In this document: piece after piece, positions 1-9,044 of the stretch
How positions within the stretch are numbered: position 1 is the stretch's first letter
How the letters are laid out: each line of letters opens with the position of its first letter
NCBI RefSeq assembly: GCF_000702505.1
Contig: NZ_JNIM01000001.1
Location: 3,162,001-3,226,000 of the forward strand
Length of the DNA: 64,000 bases
Source of the DNA: Thermogemmatispora carboxidivorans
GTDB taxonomy: Bacteria; Chloroflexota; Ktedonobacteria; Ktedonobacterales; Ktedonobacteraceae
Direction: 5' to 3'
Notes under the pieces: generated by a model
What the model saw: the letters and a program-made list of their open reading frames with translations, nothing else
Told to the model about the DNA's origin: nothing
The model's database searches: none
Made by a program: the position numbers and the translations under genes

Positions 1-278
1 TGGGCCCAGCCAGGGCCTCGCTCTGCCGGCCAGCACCCTGGCGCTCGGGCCTCCGCTGGAGGCCGGAGGTGGTCGGTAGCTGGGGTGAGTCGGCGCCGGT
101 GTAGCTCCTCTCCGTTGAAGCTGCTCTTTCGGTTGCTGGCGGAGGTGAACGCGCTTCTTTTGCCGCTCATGCCATTCGTTTCGAGGATCTCGGTTCCCGG
201 GTTTTCGTGCAGCGATGCTCGAATGGCTTTGCAGGCCGCATCAGGGCCATAGTGGCTAGCATCATGACCTCCCAAAAG
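1..278. other. Left-edge region, no gene seen
   Basis: No convincing coding frame is visible on either strand here. The stretch lies on the side of the CRISPR array expected to hold the leader, since the repeats end in GTTTGAAAC on the plus strand. A terminator-like hairpin closes it at 279-301. Any cas operon would have to lie left of this window. Confidence 0.4.
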
Positions 279-301
279 CGGTCACTGATGACCGTTTTTT
301 T
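279..301 (+). terminator. Rho-independent terminator
   Basis: A perfect 6-bp stem, CGGTCA with TGACCG, closes a CTGA tetraloop and is followed by a run of seven T. The arms extend as CCCAAAA on the left and TTTGGG on the right, so it could also work weakly on the minus strand. It sits about 60 bases before the first CRISPR repeat and would end transcription arriving from the left. Confidence 0.65.
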
Positions 302-359
302 GGGATGCTCGAAAAGGCTTGACTGAGGCCGCCTGCGATGCTATTCTGGAGAGGGTACC

Positions 360-1430
360 GTCAGAATACTTGTTTCGCCCGCTCTGGGTTTGAAACACAT
401 CAGGCATAGTCACCGTGCCCTCCAAGGCATAGATCCGGGTCAGAATGCTTGTTTTGCCCGCTCTGGGTTTGAAACCAAAGGAGATCGTCATAAGTCCAAA
501 GGAGATCGTCATGGTCAGAATGCTTGTTTTGCCCGCTCTGGGTTTGAAACGTAGCCTCAGCTCCTCGAAGGGATCGGGAGCCTTCGTCAGAATGCTTGTT
601 TAGCCCGCTCTGGGTTTGAAACACGAGCTGACGTTGACCGGGGTGTAGCTCTAACGGGGGTCAGAATGCTTGTTTTGCCCGCTCTGGGTTTGAAACCCCC
701 GCTCATGCTGAGCAGAGGAATATTGATGTCGGTCAGAATGCTTGTTTTGCCCGCTCTGGGTTTGAAACTAAAGAATTCGGTATTTCCATACCGTTGATGA
801 TATAGTCAGAATGCTTGTTTTGCCCGCTCTGGGTTTGAAACCCCACGTCCAGGATGGTGCGCACGCTCTCGGGAGCCAGCGTCAGAATGCTTGGTTCGCC
901 CGCTCTGGGTTTGAAACCTCTAACTGCAGCAACGCTTGATCCAGGGCGAGCCACGTCAGAATGCTTGGTTCGCCCGCTCTGGGTTTGAAACCGGGAATGA
1001 TGGGAAGCGGCGGCGCTGTGGCCACCGTCAGAATGCTTGTTTTGCCCGCTCTGGGTTTGAAACCCCACGTCCAGGATGGTGCGCACGCTCTCGGGAGCCA
1101 GCGTCAGAATGCTTGGTTCGCCCGCTCTGGGTTTGAAACCTCTAACTGCAGCAACGCTTGATCCAGGGCGAGCCACGTCAGAATGCTTGGTTCGCCCGCT
1201 CTGGGTTTGAAACGAATATGGACACGCTGCAACAGTGCACGGCACGCACGTCAGAATGCTTGGTTCGCCCGCTCTGGGTTTGAAACGCATCTACTTGCCA
1301 GGTAGGGACTTCCTCGCCGACTGTCAGAATGTCTGTCTTGCCCGCTCTGGGTTTGAAACCTTGTTGATCTTTGGGAAGGAGATAGGGAATGTCGTCAGAA
1401 TGCTTGTTTTGCCCGCTCTGGGTTTGAAAC
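360..1430 (+). CRISPR. CRISPR array, 15 repeats and 14 spacers
   Basis: The repeat is 37 bases, starting GTCAGAATGCTTG and ending CTCTGGGTTTGAAAC. Copies start at 360, 439, 514, 586, 660, 732, 805, 881, 955, 1027, 1103, 1177, 1250, 1323 and 1394. Spacers are 34 to 39 bases. Two repeat variants alternate: TTGTTTTGCCC, and TTGGTTCGCCC in copies 8, 9, 11, 12 and 13. Copies 1, 4 and 14 carry extra substitutions. Spacers 7 and 8 (842-880, 918-954) recur exactly as spacers 10 and 11 (1064-1102, 1140-1176). The GAAAC end suggests transcription on the plus strand with the leader on the left. No cas gene is within the window. Confidence 0.97.
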
Positions 1431-1600
1431 GTCTCAGGACCCTACCTTATGTAAGGATTGACATGCCTCCTGCGCCCGCCTGGGATGGGCGCCGCCTGAC
1501 TCCACCTCAGAATCGTTAGCCGCAACCCAGGTCAGGAAGCCCGCCTCATCCGCTCCAGGCTTAGCCCCTTCACCCGACCATCGACGCGCCCCCCCTGACC

Positions 1601-1636
1601 TTGACATCCCTCAATCATTCAATTATTCTATTGAAT
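1601..1636 (+). promoter_or_regulatory. Promoter with embedded operator for ArsR-rhodanese gene
   Basis: TTGACA at 1601-1606 and TATTCT at 1624-1629 are separated by 17 bases, a good housekeeping-type promoter. The -10 hexamer lies exactly between two inverted half-sites, ATTCAAT (1617-1623) and ATTGAAT (1630-1636). This AT-rich inverted repeat resembles operators of the ArsR family, including ATTC/GAAT sites of sulfide-sensing SqrR/BigR members. Autoregulation by the downstream gene is inferred. The leader to the start codon is about 215 bases. Confidence 0.65.
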
Positions 1637-1785
1637 ATCAATCTATCGAAGCACCCAGAGCCTGGCGCCGCAAAGCCGGTCACAGAGTGGACAGAGAGCG
1701 CAGGATCAAGCGCCGAGCCAGTCCCACCAACAACCGTGGCCGTCTGGTCTCAGCAAGCAAGGAGAGCCAGGAGAAGAGCGTAGAG

Positions 1786-1820
1786 TAGAGCAGAGCAGAG
1801 CAGAGCAGAACAGAACAGAG
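1786..1820 (+). repeat. Pentanucleotide repeat (GAGCA-type) in leader
   Basis: About seven tandem copies of a 5-base unit, mostly GAGCA with two GAACA variants, sit 30 to 65 bases upstream of the GTG start at 1851. The following purine-rich stretch holds the ribosome binding site AGAGGAGAG. Confidence 0.7.
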
Positions 1821-1850
1821 CAAAGAAGAGAGAGGAGAGCAGAAATCGGC

Positions 1851-2555
1851 GTGGCATACCAGCATCCTGAAAGCAAGCGAGCCTTTAAAGATCGGCTCTA
1901 CGAAGAACTGGCGCGCATCGGCAAAGCCCTGGCCAGCCCCCACCGACTGGAGCTGCTCGACCTCCTCGCCCAGAGCGAGCGCAGCGTCGAAGAGCTGGCC
2001 CATGAGACCACCCTGCCAGTGGCCACCGTCTCCCAGCACCTGCAGATTCTCCACGCGGCGCGGCTCGTCGACGTGCGGCGTCGCGGGCGTCAGCGACGCT
2101 ATCGCCTGGCCTCCGGCGAAGTCGTGCGCCTCTGGCTGGCCCTGCGGCGCACCGGCGAAACCCACCTGGCCGAGCTAGAGCAGCTCGTCAGCACCTGGCT
2201 GCCCGAGCGCCGCCACTGGCCCGCCCTCAGCATCGACGCCGCCCTGGAGCTACTCCACAGCGGGCGCGCCCTGCTACTCGACGTCCGCCCCCGCGACGAA
2301 TACGCCAGCGCCCACCTGCCACAGGCGCGCTCGCTCCCCGTCGCCGAACTGGCGGCCCACCTGAGCGAGCTGCCGCGCGACTGCGAGATCATCGCCTACT
2401 GCCGCGGCCCCTACTGCGTCTTCGCCGACGAAGCCGTCACCCTCCTGCGCGCCCACGGCTTTCGCGCCTGGCGCCTGGAAGTCGGCGTCCCCGAATGGCA
2501 AGAGCGCGGCCTCCCCATCATCAGGGCACAGGCAGCGGAAAGGAGCATCCATTGA
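1851..2555 (+). CDS. ArsR-family regulator fused to rhodanese domain
   Basis: The 234-residue protein joins an ArsR/SmtB winged helix (about residues 18-95; core LPVATVSQHLQILHAARLV) to a rhodanese domain (about 125-225). The rhodanese loop is CRGPYC, with Cys184 in the catalytic position and a second Cys189. Proteins of this architecture are thiol or persulfide responsive repressors, or respond to arsenic or other thiophilic stress; the rhodanese Cys may sense or carry sulfane sulfur. The start is GTG at 1851, supported by AGAGGAGAG 11 bases upstream. The stop TGA overlaps the next start (TGATG), so the two genes are translationally coupled. The promoter carries an ArsR-like inverted repeat around its -10 box, so self-repression is likely. 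Which ligand it senses cannot be read from the sequence. Confidence 0.9.
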   Translation: MAYQHPESKRAFKDRLYEELARIGKALASPHRLELLDLLAQSERSVEELAHETTLPVATVSQHLQILHAARLVDVRRRGRQRRYRLASGEVVRLWLALRRTGETHLAELEQLVSTWLPERRHWPALSIDAALELLHSGRALLLDVRPRDEYASAHLPQARSLPVAELAAHLSELPRDCEIIAYCRGPYCVFADEAVTLLRAHGFRAWRLEVGVPEWQERGLPIIRAQAAERSIH

Positions 2556-3460
2556 TGGAGCGCATCAGCGTCGACACCCTACGCACCTGGCTGGAGAGCG
2601 GCCAGGCCGTCACCATCCTCAACGTGCGGCCCACCGCCGCCCTGGCCGCCAGCTACCTGGCCACCGCCTACGCCCTGCGCCCTCAGCCCTTCCTGCTGGG
2701 TACCCTGCTCGCCCTTTGTGGCCTGCTCCTCTCCCTCTTCGGCGCCCGTGAATCCCAAGGCCACGCCCGCCAAGAGGCCAGACAGCTCCAGGCCCAGGCC
2801 CCGGAGCAGCCTGCTCCCAGCTTTTGGCAGATCGTGGCGCACGTCTCCTGGCGCGACCGCACTCTGCTGGCCATCAGTCAAGCCGGGCTGATCAACAACC
2901 TCAACGACGGTCTCTCCTGGGGTCTCTTCCCTCTCTACTTCGCCGCCGCCGGCCTCGACGCCGTCCACATCGGCTGGCTGGTCGCCATCTATCCCGCCGT
3001 CTGGGGCGCGGGCCAGCTCCTGACAGGAGCCATCTCCGATCGACTGGGACGTAAAGGGATGATCAGCGCGGGCATGTGGGTGCAGGCCAGTAGTCTGGCC
3101 CTGATGCTCCTCACGCAGGGCTTCTGGCCCTGGCTCCTGGGGGCCATCCTCCTGGGCAGCGGTACCGCCCTCGTCTACCCGACCCTGCTGGCCGCCGTCA
3201 GCGACGTCACCCCGCCCGACTGGCGCGCCTCGGCGGTCGGCGTCTATCGCCTCTGGCGCGATAGCGGCTACGCCCTCGGCGGCCTCCTGGCCGGAGTCCT
3301 GGCCGACCTGCTCTCGATTCCCTGGGCCATCGGGCTGGTCGCCCTCCTCACCTTCCTCTCGGGCTGCCTCGCCGCCCTGCTCATGCGCGAGACCCTGCCC
3401 CGGCCTCAACCGTCGCCGCCGGCCTCCTCTTCCGCCAGCATCGCCAGCTCGCGCCCATAG
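2555..3460 (+). CDS. Chimeric protein: rhodanese N-terminus joined to C-terminal half of MFS transporter
   Basis: The ATG at 2555 follows GGAAAGGAG by about nine bases and overlaps the upstream stop. Residues 1-26 read like the beginning of a rhodanese domain (ISVDTLRTWL, then ILNVRP). The frame then runs without a break into MFS sequence, starting at what looks like TM6 (LRPQPFLLGTLLALCGLLL), a hydrophilic middle loop, and TM7-12, including the conserved loop SDRLGRKGM. Usual MFS proteins have about 400 residues and 12 helices; this one has 301 residues and about seven. The simplest reading is an in-frame deletion that removed the rest of a rhodanese gene and TM1-5 of the adjacent MFS gene. 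The product is probably not a working transporter alone. Its 3' end overlaps the opposing NB-ARC gene by 55 bases. Confidence 0.75.
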   Translation: MERISVDTLRTWLESGQAVTILNVRPTAALAASYLATAYALRPQPFLLGTLLALCGLLLSLFGARESQGHARQEARQLQAQAPEQPAPSFWQIVAHVSWRDRTLLAISQAGLINNLNDGLSWGLFPLYFAAAGLDAVHIGWLVAIYPAVWGAGQLLTGAISDRLGRKGMISAGMWVQASSLALMLLTQGFWPWLLGAILLGSGTALVYPTLLAAVSDVTPPDWRASAVGVYRLWRDSGYALGGLLAGVLADLLSIPWAIGLVALLTFLSGCLAALLMRETLPRPQPSPPASSSASIASSRP

Positions 3461-5184
3461 TCGGCAGCCCGCTCAACCTCGCCCTGGCGCCAGGCCAGAT
3501 AGCGCAACAGGCGCAGAACGCGCCGCCACTCGCGCCGCAGCCTGCCCTCGCGCACCAGCACCAGCGCCTCGCGCAGATAGCCACCCGCCGCCTTCAGATC
3601 ACCCTGATGCAGCGCCACCTCGCCCAGACCCAACAAGAGACGCCCCTGCGTCGCCGCATCGCTCGACCAGATAGCAATCTGATAAGCGCGCTGCAAATAG
3701 AGACGTGCCAAATCATAAAAGCCACGCCGGCGCAGAAAGGGCGCAAAGGCCAACACCCCACGGATAAAGCGCGCATGGCGCCCATTCTCAAAAGCATACT
3801 GCAGGCCAGCCACAATATTGCGGCTCTCCAGCTCCAGAGCCGCATCGTCATTCCCATGCCGCTCCAGCAGGCCCGTCACATAGGCCACCAGGCGCTCGCC
3901 GGCCTGCGGATCACGCAGATGAGCGCTGGCATAATCGGCAATCGTCTGATGCAACAAATAGCGTCCGGCGCCACTGCTCTCCAACAGACCGGCATCGACC
4001 AGGGCATCCAGCGTCTCCGGCGGAGCCTGAGCTACCGCCAGGGCCGCCTCCTCGCTAAAGCTATTCGGCTTCGGCGGAAAGACCGACAGAGCGCGCAGCA
4101 CCTCACGCGCCTGCTCATCGAGCTGCTGATCGCTGACAGCAATGGCCGACTGCAGCGAGAGCGGTGTCCCCCAGGCCAGATGCGGCGGCTGCTCCAGCGG
4201 ACCGCGCATCTCGCTGACATGCAGGCGCTGATGCGAGCTGCGTAAGCGGGCCAGGGCCGCCTGCAGGCGACGCGGCTGGCCGCTATGGGCCTGGGACTGC
4301 AAAAACTTCCCCAGCAGAGTCAAAGCCAGCGGCAGCCCCCCGACCTCCTCGACCAGGCTCAAAGCCGCGCGCCGATCGTGCACCACCGCCTCCGGCGCCC
4401 ACTGCGCCAGCAAGGCCAGCCCGTCAGCGCTCTCCAGCTCATGAATCGTCCGCGCCCCCTCGCCGGCAATGGCCAGCGCCAGGCGCGGAAAGCGCGTCGT
4501 GGCGATCAAGACCGAGCGCGGCCCGCCGATCTTGAAAGCCAGAGCCGCCTCCAGCTCCCAGACGTCATCGATGACCAGCACAAAGCCGCGCTGTCCGATG
4601 GCCGTCCGCAAGGCGCGGGCCCGCGCCTCCAGCGACAGCTCCCCCGTCGTCGGCGGCACCCCCAGCAACTGCTCCCAGCGGTGCAGATGCTCCAACACAT
4701 TGGGGCGCGGCCCCAGGCCCGCCCAGAGCACCCCCGCCTCAAAGCGCACCAGCACGCGCGGATCGTGCGCCAACGTCACGGCCAGGGCTGTCTTCCCCAC
4801 GCCAGGCAGCCCACAGAGCGCCAGCGAGCGCCCGGCACAGAGCTGGGCCGCCAGCTCCCCGAGCAGAGTCTCGCGCCCGACCAGGCCACGCCCCTCGTTT
4901 GGCAGCGGTGGCATCGTCGGATCAAGCACCCGCTCCTGACGGCCCTGACCCGGGGAGATCTCGCGCTCCTGCAGCCCACCTCCAGCCTCCTCCACAAAGC
5001 CCAGCTCACGGGCGCTCTTGCCGAAGAGCTGACAGAGCTTCTCGCGATAATAGGGCTGCGGCGAGGAGACTCCCCGCTCCCAGCGACTGACATTCTTCTC
5101 GGACGAGCCGATGGCCTCGGCGACCCTGGCCTGCGACCAGCCTCGCATCTCGCGCTCATGTCTCAGACGCAGATTCGGTTTCAT
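3406..5184 (-). CDS. XRE-HTH / NB-ARC STAND-type regulator
   Basis: The 592-residue protein begins with an XRE-type helix-turn-helix (about residues 5-60; WSQARVAEAIGSSEKNVSRW). An NB-ARC ATPase follows, with Walker A GLPGVGKT near 125-132, Walker B VLVIDDVW near 200 and the GLPLAL motif typical of STAND ATPases. The C-terminal third is helical and TPR-like. The ATG at 5184 is chosen because AGGAG lies eight bases upstream; a GTG three codons earlier overlaps that site. Such proteins are signal-integrating transcription regulators, common in Actinobacteria and Chloroflexi. It lies 66 bases after hyuB on the same strand and may be the last gene of that operon. The inducer is unknown. Confidence 0.88.
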   Translation of the reverse strand: MKPNLRLRHEREMRGWSQARVAEAIGSSEKNVSRWERGVSSPQPYYREKLCQLFGKSARELGFVEEAGGGLQEREISPGQGRQERVLDPTMPPLPNEGRGLVGRETLLGELAAQLCAGRSLALCGLPGVGKTALAVTLAHDPRVLVRFEAGVLWAGLGPRPNVLEHLHRWEQLLGVPPTTGELSLEARARALRTAIGQRGFVLVIDDVWELEAALAFKIGGPRSVLIATTRFPRLALAIAGEGARTIHELESADGLALLAQWAPEAVVHDRRAALSLVEEVGGLPLALTLLGKFLQSQAHSGQPRRLQAALARLRSSHQRLHVSEMRGPLEQPPHLAWGTPLSLQSAIAVSDQQLDEQAREVLRALSVFPPKPNSFSEEAALAVAQAPPETLDALVDAGLLESSGAGRYLLHQTIADYASAHLRDPQAGERLVAYVTGLLERHGNDDAALELESRNIVAGLQYAFENGRHARFIRGVLAFAPFLRRRGFYDLARLYLQRAYQIAIWSSDAATQGRLLLGLGEVALHQGDLKAAGGYLREALVLVREGRLRREWRRVLRLLRYLAWRQGEVERAADYGRELAMLAEEEAGGDG

Positions 5185-5250
5185 CGTGGGCACTCCTGCA
5201 GGAGATGACGATCAGCCTGGTCCAACCCGGCCCGGGCGGGCTAGCCCGCG

Positions 5251-6858
5251 CTAGGCTCCCTCGGCTGCCGCCAGCGCGGGCGCAGGCGCCTGGCCCCATC
5301 CCCCACCACCGGGCGAGGCAATCACCAGGCGATCACCCGGCTCAGCACGAAAATGCACCTTGCCAGGCAGCAAGGTCACCTCGCCATCGCGGCGATAGAG
5401 CCAGTTTTCTCCACAGCGCCCCGGCTCTCCCCCTTGCAAGCCATAGGGCGGCAGGCGACGGCGCTCCGTCAACAGCGTCACCTCGGCAGGCGCCTCAAAG
5501 CGGATCTCGCGCACCAGCCCATTGCCCCCGCGAGCCTGGCCCACTCCCCCCGACCCGTCGCGCAGCGCATAGCGCGTCACGCGCATCGGATAGGCATACT
5601 CGAAGGCCTCCACCGGCGTATTCAGCGTATTGCTCATATGCGTATGCACCCCCGACAGCCCATCGAGGCCCGGGCGGGCCCCCATGCCACCCCCCATTGT
5701 CTCATAGTAAGCAAAAGGCTGCTGCGTCCGCGGATCGATTCCCCCGGCAGCAATATTATTCATCGTCCCCTGGCTGGCCGCCGGCACCACCTCCGGCAAC
5801 GCCTGCGCCAAAGCCCCAAAGATCGCATCGACCAGGCGCTGCGATGTCTCGACATTGCCCTGCGCCACCGCCGCCGGCGGACGCGCATTGACCACCGAGC
5901 CCCGCGGCGCAATCACCGTCACCGGCGCAAACGTCCCATGATTCATTGGCGCATCTTCCGGCATCAAACAGCGCACCACATAATAGGTCGCCGAACGCGC
6001 CACTGAGGCCACCGTATTGACATTGCCCCGCACCTGGGGCGCGCTCCCCGTAAAGTCCACCGTCAGCTCGCTCCCACGCACCGTCACCGTCACCACAATC
6101 GGAATGCACTCCCCCGTGACGCCGTCATCATCCAGATAATCGGTAAAGCGATAGGTGCCATCGGGAATGGCGGCAATGGTGGCCCGCGCCATGCGCGCCG
6201 CATAGCCGATCAGGGCCTCGACATGCTCCTCCAGAGCTGCCAGGCCCCAGCGATCAACCAGCTCCTGCAGGCGGCGCGCCGCCGTGCGATTGGCCGCCAC
6301 CTGAGCCGCCAGGTCGCCACGGCGCTCATCCGGCGTGCGCACATTGCGCAGCAACAAGGCCAGCAAAGCCCGATTGGGCTGGCCCGCCTCCCAGAGCTTG
6401 AGCGGAGGAATAATCAGCCCCTCCTGATAGATCTCGGTCGCCAGCGGCATCGACCCCGGCGCCATACCACCGACATCGGCATGATGGGCCCGATTGGCCG
6501 CGAAACCGACCAGGCGCTGCTCCTCCTCAACTTCGACAAAGATCGGCGCAATCAAGGTAATATCGGGCAGATGCGTGCCCCCCAGAAAGGGATCGTTGAG
6601 AGCGATAATATCGCCAGGCGCAAAATGGTCGAAGGCCACCAGGGCCTCGGCCACCGAATCGGGCATCGAGCCGAGATGGACCGGGATATGGGCCGCCTGG
6701 GCTACCAGGCGCCCGCGGGCATCAAAGAGGGCACAAGAGAAGTCGCGCCGCTCCTTGATATTGGGCGAGTAGCTGCTGCGCATCAGCACCGCCCCCATCT
6801 CCTCGGCAATGGCCGTCAAGGCGCTGCGAAAGATCTCCAGACTGATGGCATCTACCAT
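5251..6858 (-). CDS. hyuB: Hydantoinase B / oxoprolinase family, B subunit
   Basis: This 535-residue protein is full length for the HyuB family (hydantoinase B/oxoprolinase). It starts with the conserved segment MVDAISLEIFRSAL and contains IPVHLGSMPDSV and GDIIALNDPFLGGTHLPDI, where metal and substrate are thought to bind. With HyuA it forms an ATP-dependent amidohydrolase that opens 5-oxoproline, N-methylhydantoin or hydantoin rings in the cytoplasm. The ATG at 6858 overlaps the end of hyuA by seven bases, with a GAGGAGGGG ribosome site upstream, so the subunits are translationally coupled. The actual substrate is not fixed by sequence; the DUF1445 gene upstream favours 5-oxoproline. Confidence 0.93.
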   Translation of the reverse strand: MVDAISLEIFRSALTAIAEEMGAVLMRSSYSPNIKERRDFSCALFDARGRLVAQAAHIPVHLGSMPDSVAEALVAFDHFAPGDIIALNDPFLGGTHLPDITLIAPIFVEVEEEQRLVGFAANRAHHADVGGMAPGSMPLATEIYQEGLIIPPLKLWEAGQPNRALLALLLRNVRTPDERRGDLAAQVAANRTAARRLQELVDRWGLAALEEHVEALIGYAARMARATIAAIPDGTYRFTDYLDDDGVTGECIPIVVTVTVRGSELTVDFTGSAPQVRGNVNTVASVARSATYYVVRCLMPEDAPMNHGTFAPVTVIAPRGSVVNARPPAAVAQGNVETSQRLVDAIFGALAQALPEVVPAASQGTMNNIAAGGIDPRTQQPFAYYETMGGGMGARPGLDGLSGVHTHMSNTLNTPVEAFEYAYPMRVTRYALRDGSGGVGQARGGNGLVREIRFEAPAEVTLLTERRRLPPYGLQGGEPGRCGENWLYRRDGEVTLLPGKVHFRAEPGDRLVIASPGGGGWGQAPAPALAAAEGA

Positions 6859-8954
6859 ATGTGCGACCCCTCCTCAGCAAGCTGAGCTGAAGCGGCCTGC
6901 GCGGGCTGACGACGCTGCTGCAGGAGCTGCTGCGCGCCCTCCGGCCCATCTCCGGCCAGCTCAATTAACAGGTTGCCAACAGCATCGACGCGCGCCCTCC
7001 AGCCGGGCGGCACCACCGTCGTCGTGTCGTATTGGGTGACAATGGCCGGACCGACGAACTGCACCCCCGGCACCAGCGCGCTCCGCTCATAGATAGCCGC
7101 CTCATGCGCCACCGGCCCCCCCTCGCCGGCGAAAATGACCTGGCGCCGTTCCAGCGGCTGAACCACCGCCTCCGGCTGCAGCGGCTGACGCTCCAACACT
7201 GGTGGCTCAACGAGGCCGCGCGCCTTGAGACGGACATTGACTACCTGCACCGGCTCATTGGGATCGCTGTAGCCAAAGCGCCGCTCATGGGCCAGATGGA
7301 ACTGTTGCGCCGCACGCGCGCAGTCGCCCTCGAAAGGAATGGTCAGCTCGTACGACTGGCCGACATAGCGCAGATCGAGATAGCGCTCGATCTGAATCTG
7401 CTCCGCCGCGAAGCCCTCAGCTAACAGATCGGCCCGCCCCTGCTCCTCCAGAGCCTGCAGCGCCTCCTCGATCGTGGCCTGGGCCTGCTCCTGATCAATC
7501 GGCAGCATCAGCGTGCGCACATAGTCCTTGAGGACGTCGGCCACCAGCATGCCGAGGGCCGAGAGGACGCCCGGAGCCGCCGGGATGAGCACACGCGGGA
7601 TCGAGAGGGCTGCCGCCAGCTCACAGGCGTGCAGGGGACCAGCCCCCCCAAAGGCCACCAGCGTAAAGTGACGCGGATCAAGCCCACGCTCGACCGAGAT
7701 CAGACGAATGGCCGCCTCCATATTGGCATTGGCAATGCGCACAATACCCAGAGCCGCCTCTTCCAGCGATGTGCCCAGACGCTCAGCAATCCGCCTCACG
7801 GCCTGACGGGCCAGGGCCATATCGAGCCTCCGGCTGCCGCCAAGGAAAGCCTCGGGCAACAGGCGCCCGAGCACCACATGTGCATCGGTCACGGTAGCCT
7901 CCGTACCGCCACGCCCGTAGGCCGCCGGTCCCGGGACGGCTCCCGCCGAGCGCGGCCCGACGCGCAGGGCGCCGCCCAGATCGAACCAGGCCAGACTTCC
8001 CCCACCGGCACCCACTGTATGGATATCGATCATCGGCAGCTTCGTCGGATGGCCCCCAATGCGCCCATCGGTCGTCTCGGTAATCGCCCCATCGACCAGC
8101 GAAACATCGGTCGAAGTCCCCCCGATATCGAGAGCGATCAGGCGCTCGATGCCCGAGGCACGGGCCACAAAGCGCGCACCCACTACCCCCGCCGCCGGGC
8201 CGGAGAGCAGCGTCCGCGCCGCCTCGCGCCGCGCCATCGCGCTCGATATCGAGCCACCGTTTGACTGCATGATGCGCAGGCCCGTGCCCGCCGGCAGCGC
8301 CTGCTCCAGTTGGCCCAGATAGCGATCGATCAGTGGCCCCACATAGGCGTTGAGCACGAGCGTACTGGTGCGCTCGTATTCGCGAAACTCCGGCAGGACC
8401 TCCGCCGAGGCCGAGACGTACCAGCCCCGCTGCCGGGCCGCCTCGGCGACGCGCCGCTCATGGGCTGGATTGGCGAAGCTAAAGAGCAGCACCACGGCCA
8501 CCGCCTCCACTTCTTCGCGTGCCAGCGTGGCCAGGGCCTCTTCGAGCGATCCCTCATCCAGAGGAATGAGCACCTCGCCGCGCTCATCGAGGCGCTCGAC
8601 GACCTCAACTCGCCGCTCACGCGGCACCAGCGGCGGCACCTTCTGCACGCGCAGGTTGTAGAGGCTGGGCCGCGTCTGCCGCCCGATCTCCAGCACATCG
8701 CGGAAGCCCGCCGTGGTAATCAGACCAGTGCGGGCCCCTTTGCCCTCCAGCACGGCATTGGTGGCCACCGTTGAGCCATGCACCAGCGTGCGCAGGCGCG
8801 GCAACGCCCCCAGCTCCTGGAGACCCTCCAGAATGGCCTGCGACGGATCATGCGGCGTCGAGAATACCTTATGAACGCGCAGTTTCCCCTCCTGAAAGAG
8901 CACCAGATCGGTAAACGTGCCACCCGTATCAACTCCGGCAAGAATCGCAGTCAT
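6852..8954 (-). CDS. hyuA: Hydantoinase A / oxoprolinase family, A subunit
   Basis: The 700-residue protein has the N-terminal ATPase signature GVDTGGTFTD (residues 7-16) and the second phosphate-binding segment LDIGGTSTDVSLV, both marks of the HyuA family in the actin/hexokinase superfamily. It supplies ATP-dependent activation of the ring amide for the HyuB partner. The ATG at 8954 is preferred over an upstream in-frame start because AGGAG lies seven bases before it and the product then begins with the family's usual N-terminus. It sits 90 bases after the DUF1445 gene and overlaps hyuB by seven bases. Confidence 0.94.
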   Translation of the reverse strand: MTAILAGVDTGGTFTDLVLFQEGKLRVHKVFSTPHDPSQAILEGLQELGALPRLRTLVHGSTVATNAVLEGKGARTGLITTAGFRDVLEIGRQTRPSLYNLRVQKVPPLVPRERRVEVVERLDERGEVLIPLDEGSLEEALATLAREEVEAVAVVLLFSFANPAHERRVAEAARQRGWYVSASAEVLPEFREYERTSTLVLNAYVGPLIDRYLGQLEQALPAGTGLRIMQSNGGSISSAMARREAARTLLSGPAAGVVGARFVARASGIERLIALDIGGTSTDVSLVDGAITETTDGRIGGHPTKLPMIDIHTVGAGGGSLAWFDLGGALRVGPRSAGAVPGPAAYGRGGTEATVTDAHVVLGRLLPEAFLGGSRRLDMALARQAVRRIAERLGTSLEEAALGIVRIANANMEAAIRLISVERGLDPRHFTLVAFGGAGPLHACELAAALSIPRVLIPAAPGVLSALGMLVADVLKDYVRTLMLPIDQEQAQATIEEALQALEEQGRADLLAEGFAAEQIQIERYLDLRYVGQSYELTIPFEGDCARAAQQFHLAHERRFGYSDPNEPVQVVNVRLKARGLVEPPVLERQPLQPEAVVQPLERRQVIFAGEGGPVAHEAAIYERSALVPGVQFVGPAIVTQYDTTTVVPPGWRARVDAVGNLLIELAGDGPEGAQQLLQQRRQPAQAASAQLAEEGSHIW

Positions 8955-9044
8955 TCCTGTACTCCTCGACAGTCCTCTCTCCTCTCCTACGACAAGCAGC
9001 AAGCGGGCCAGCCCGGTTCGGCCCGGCCCGCCTCACGCGCTAGC

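Noticed and set aside
733..1290. Open reading frames running through the CRISPR array on both strands
   Set aside because: They arise because the 37-base repeat plus spacers happens to stay open; the products are translated repeat units.
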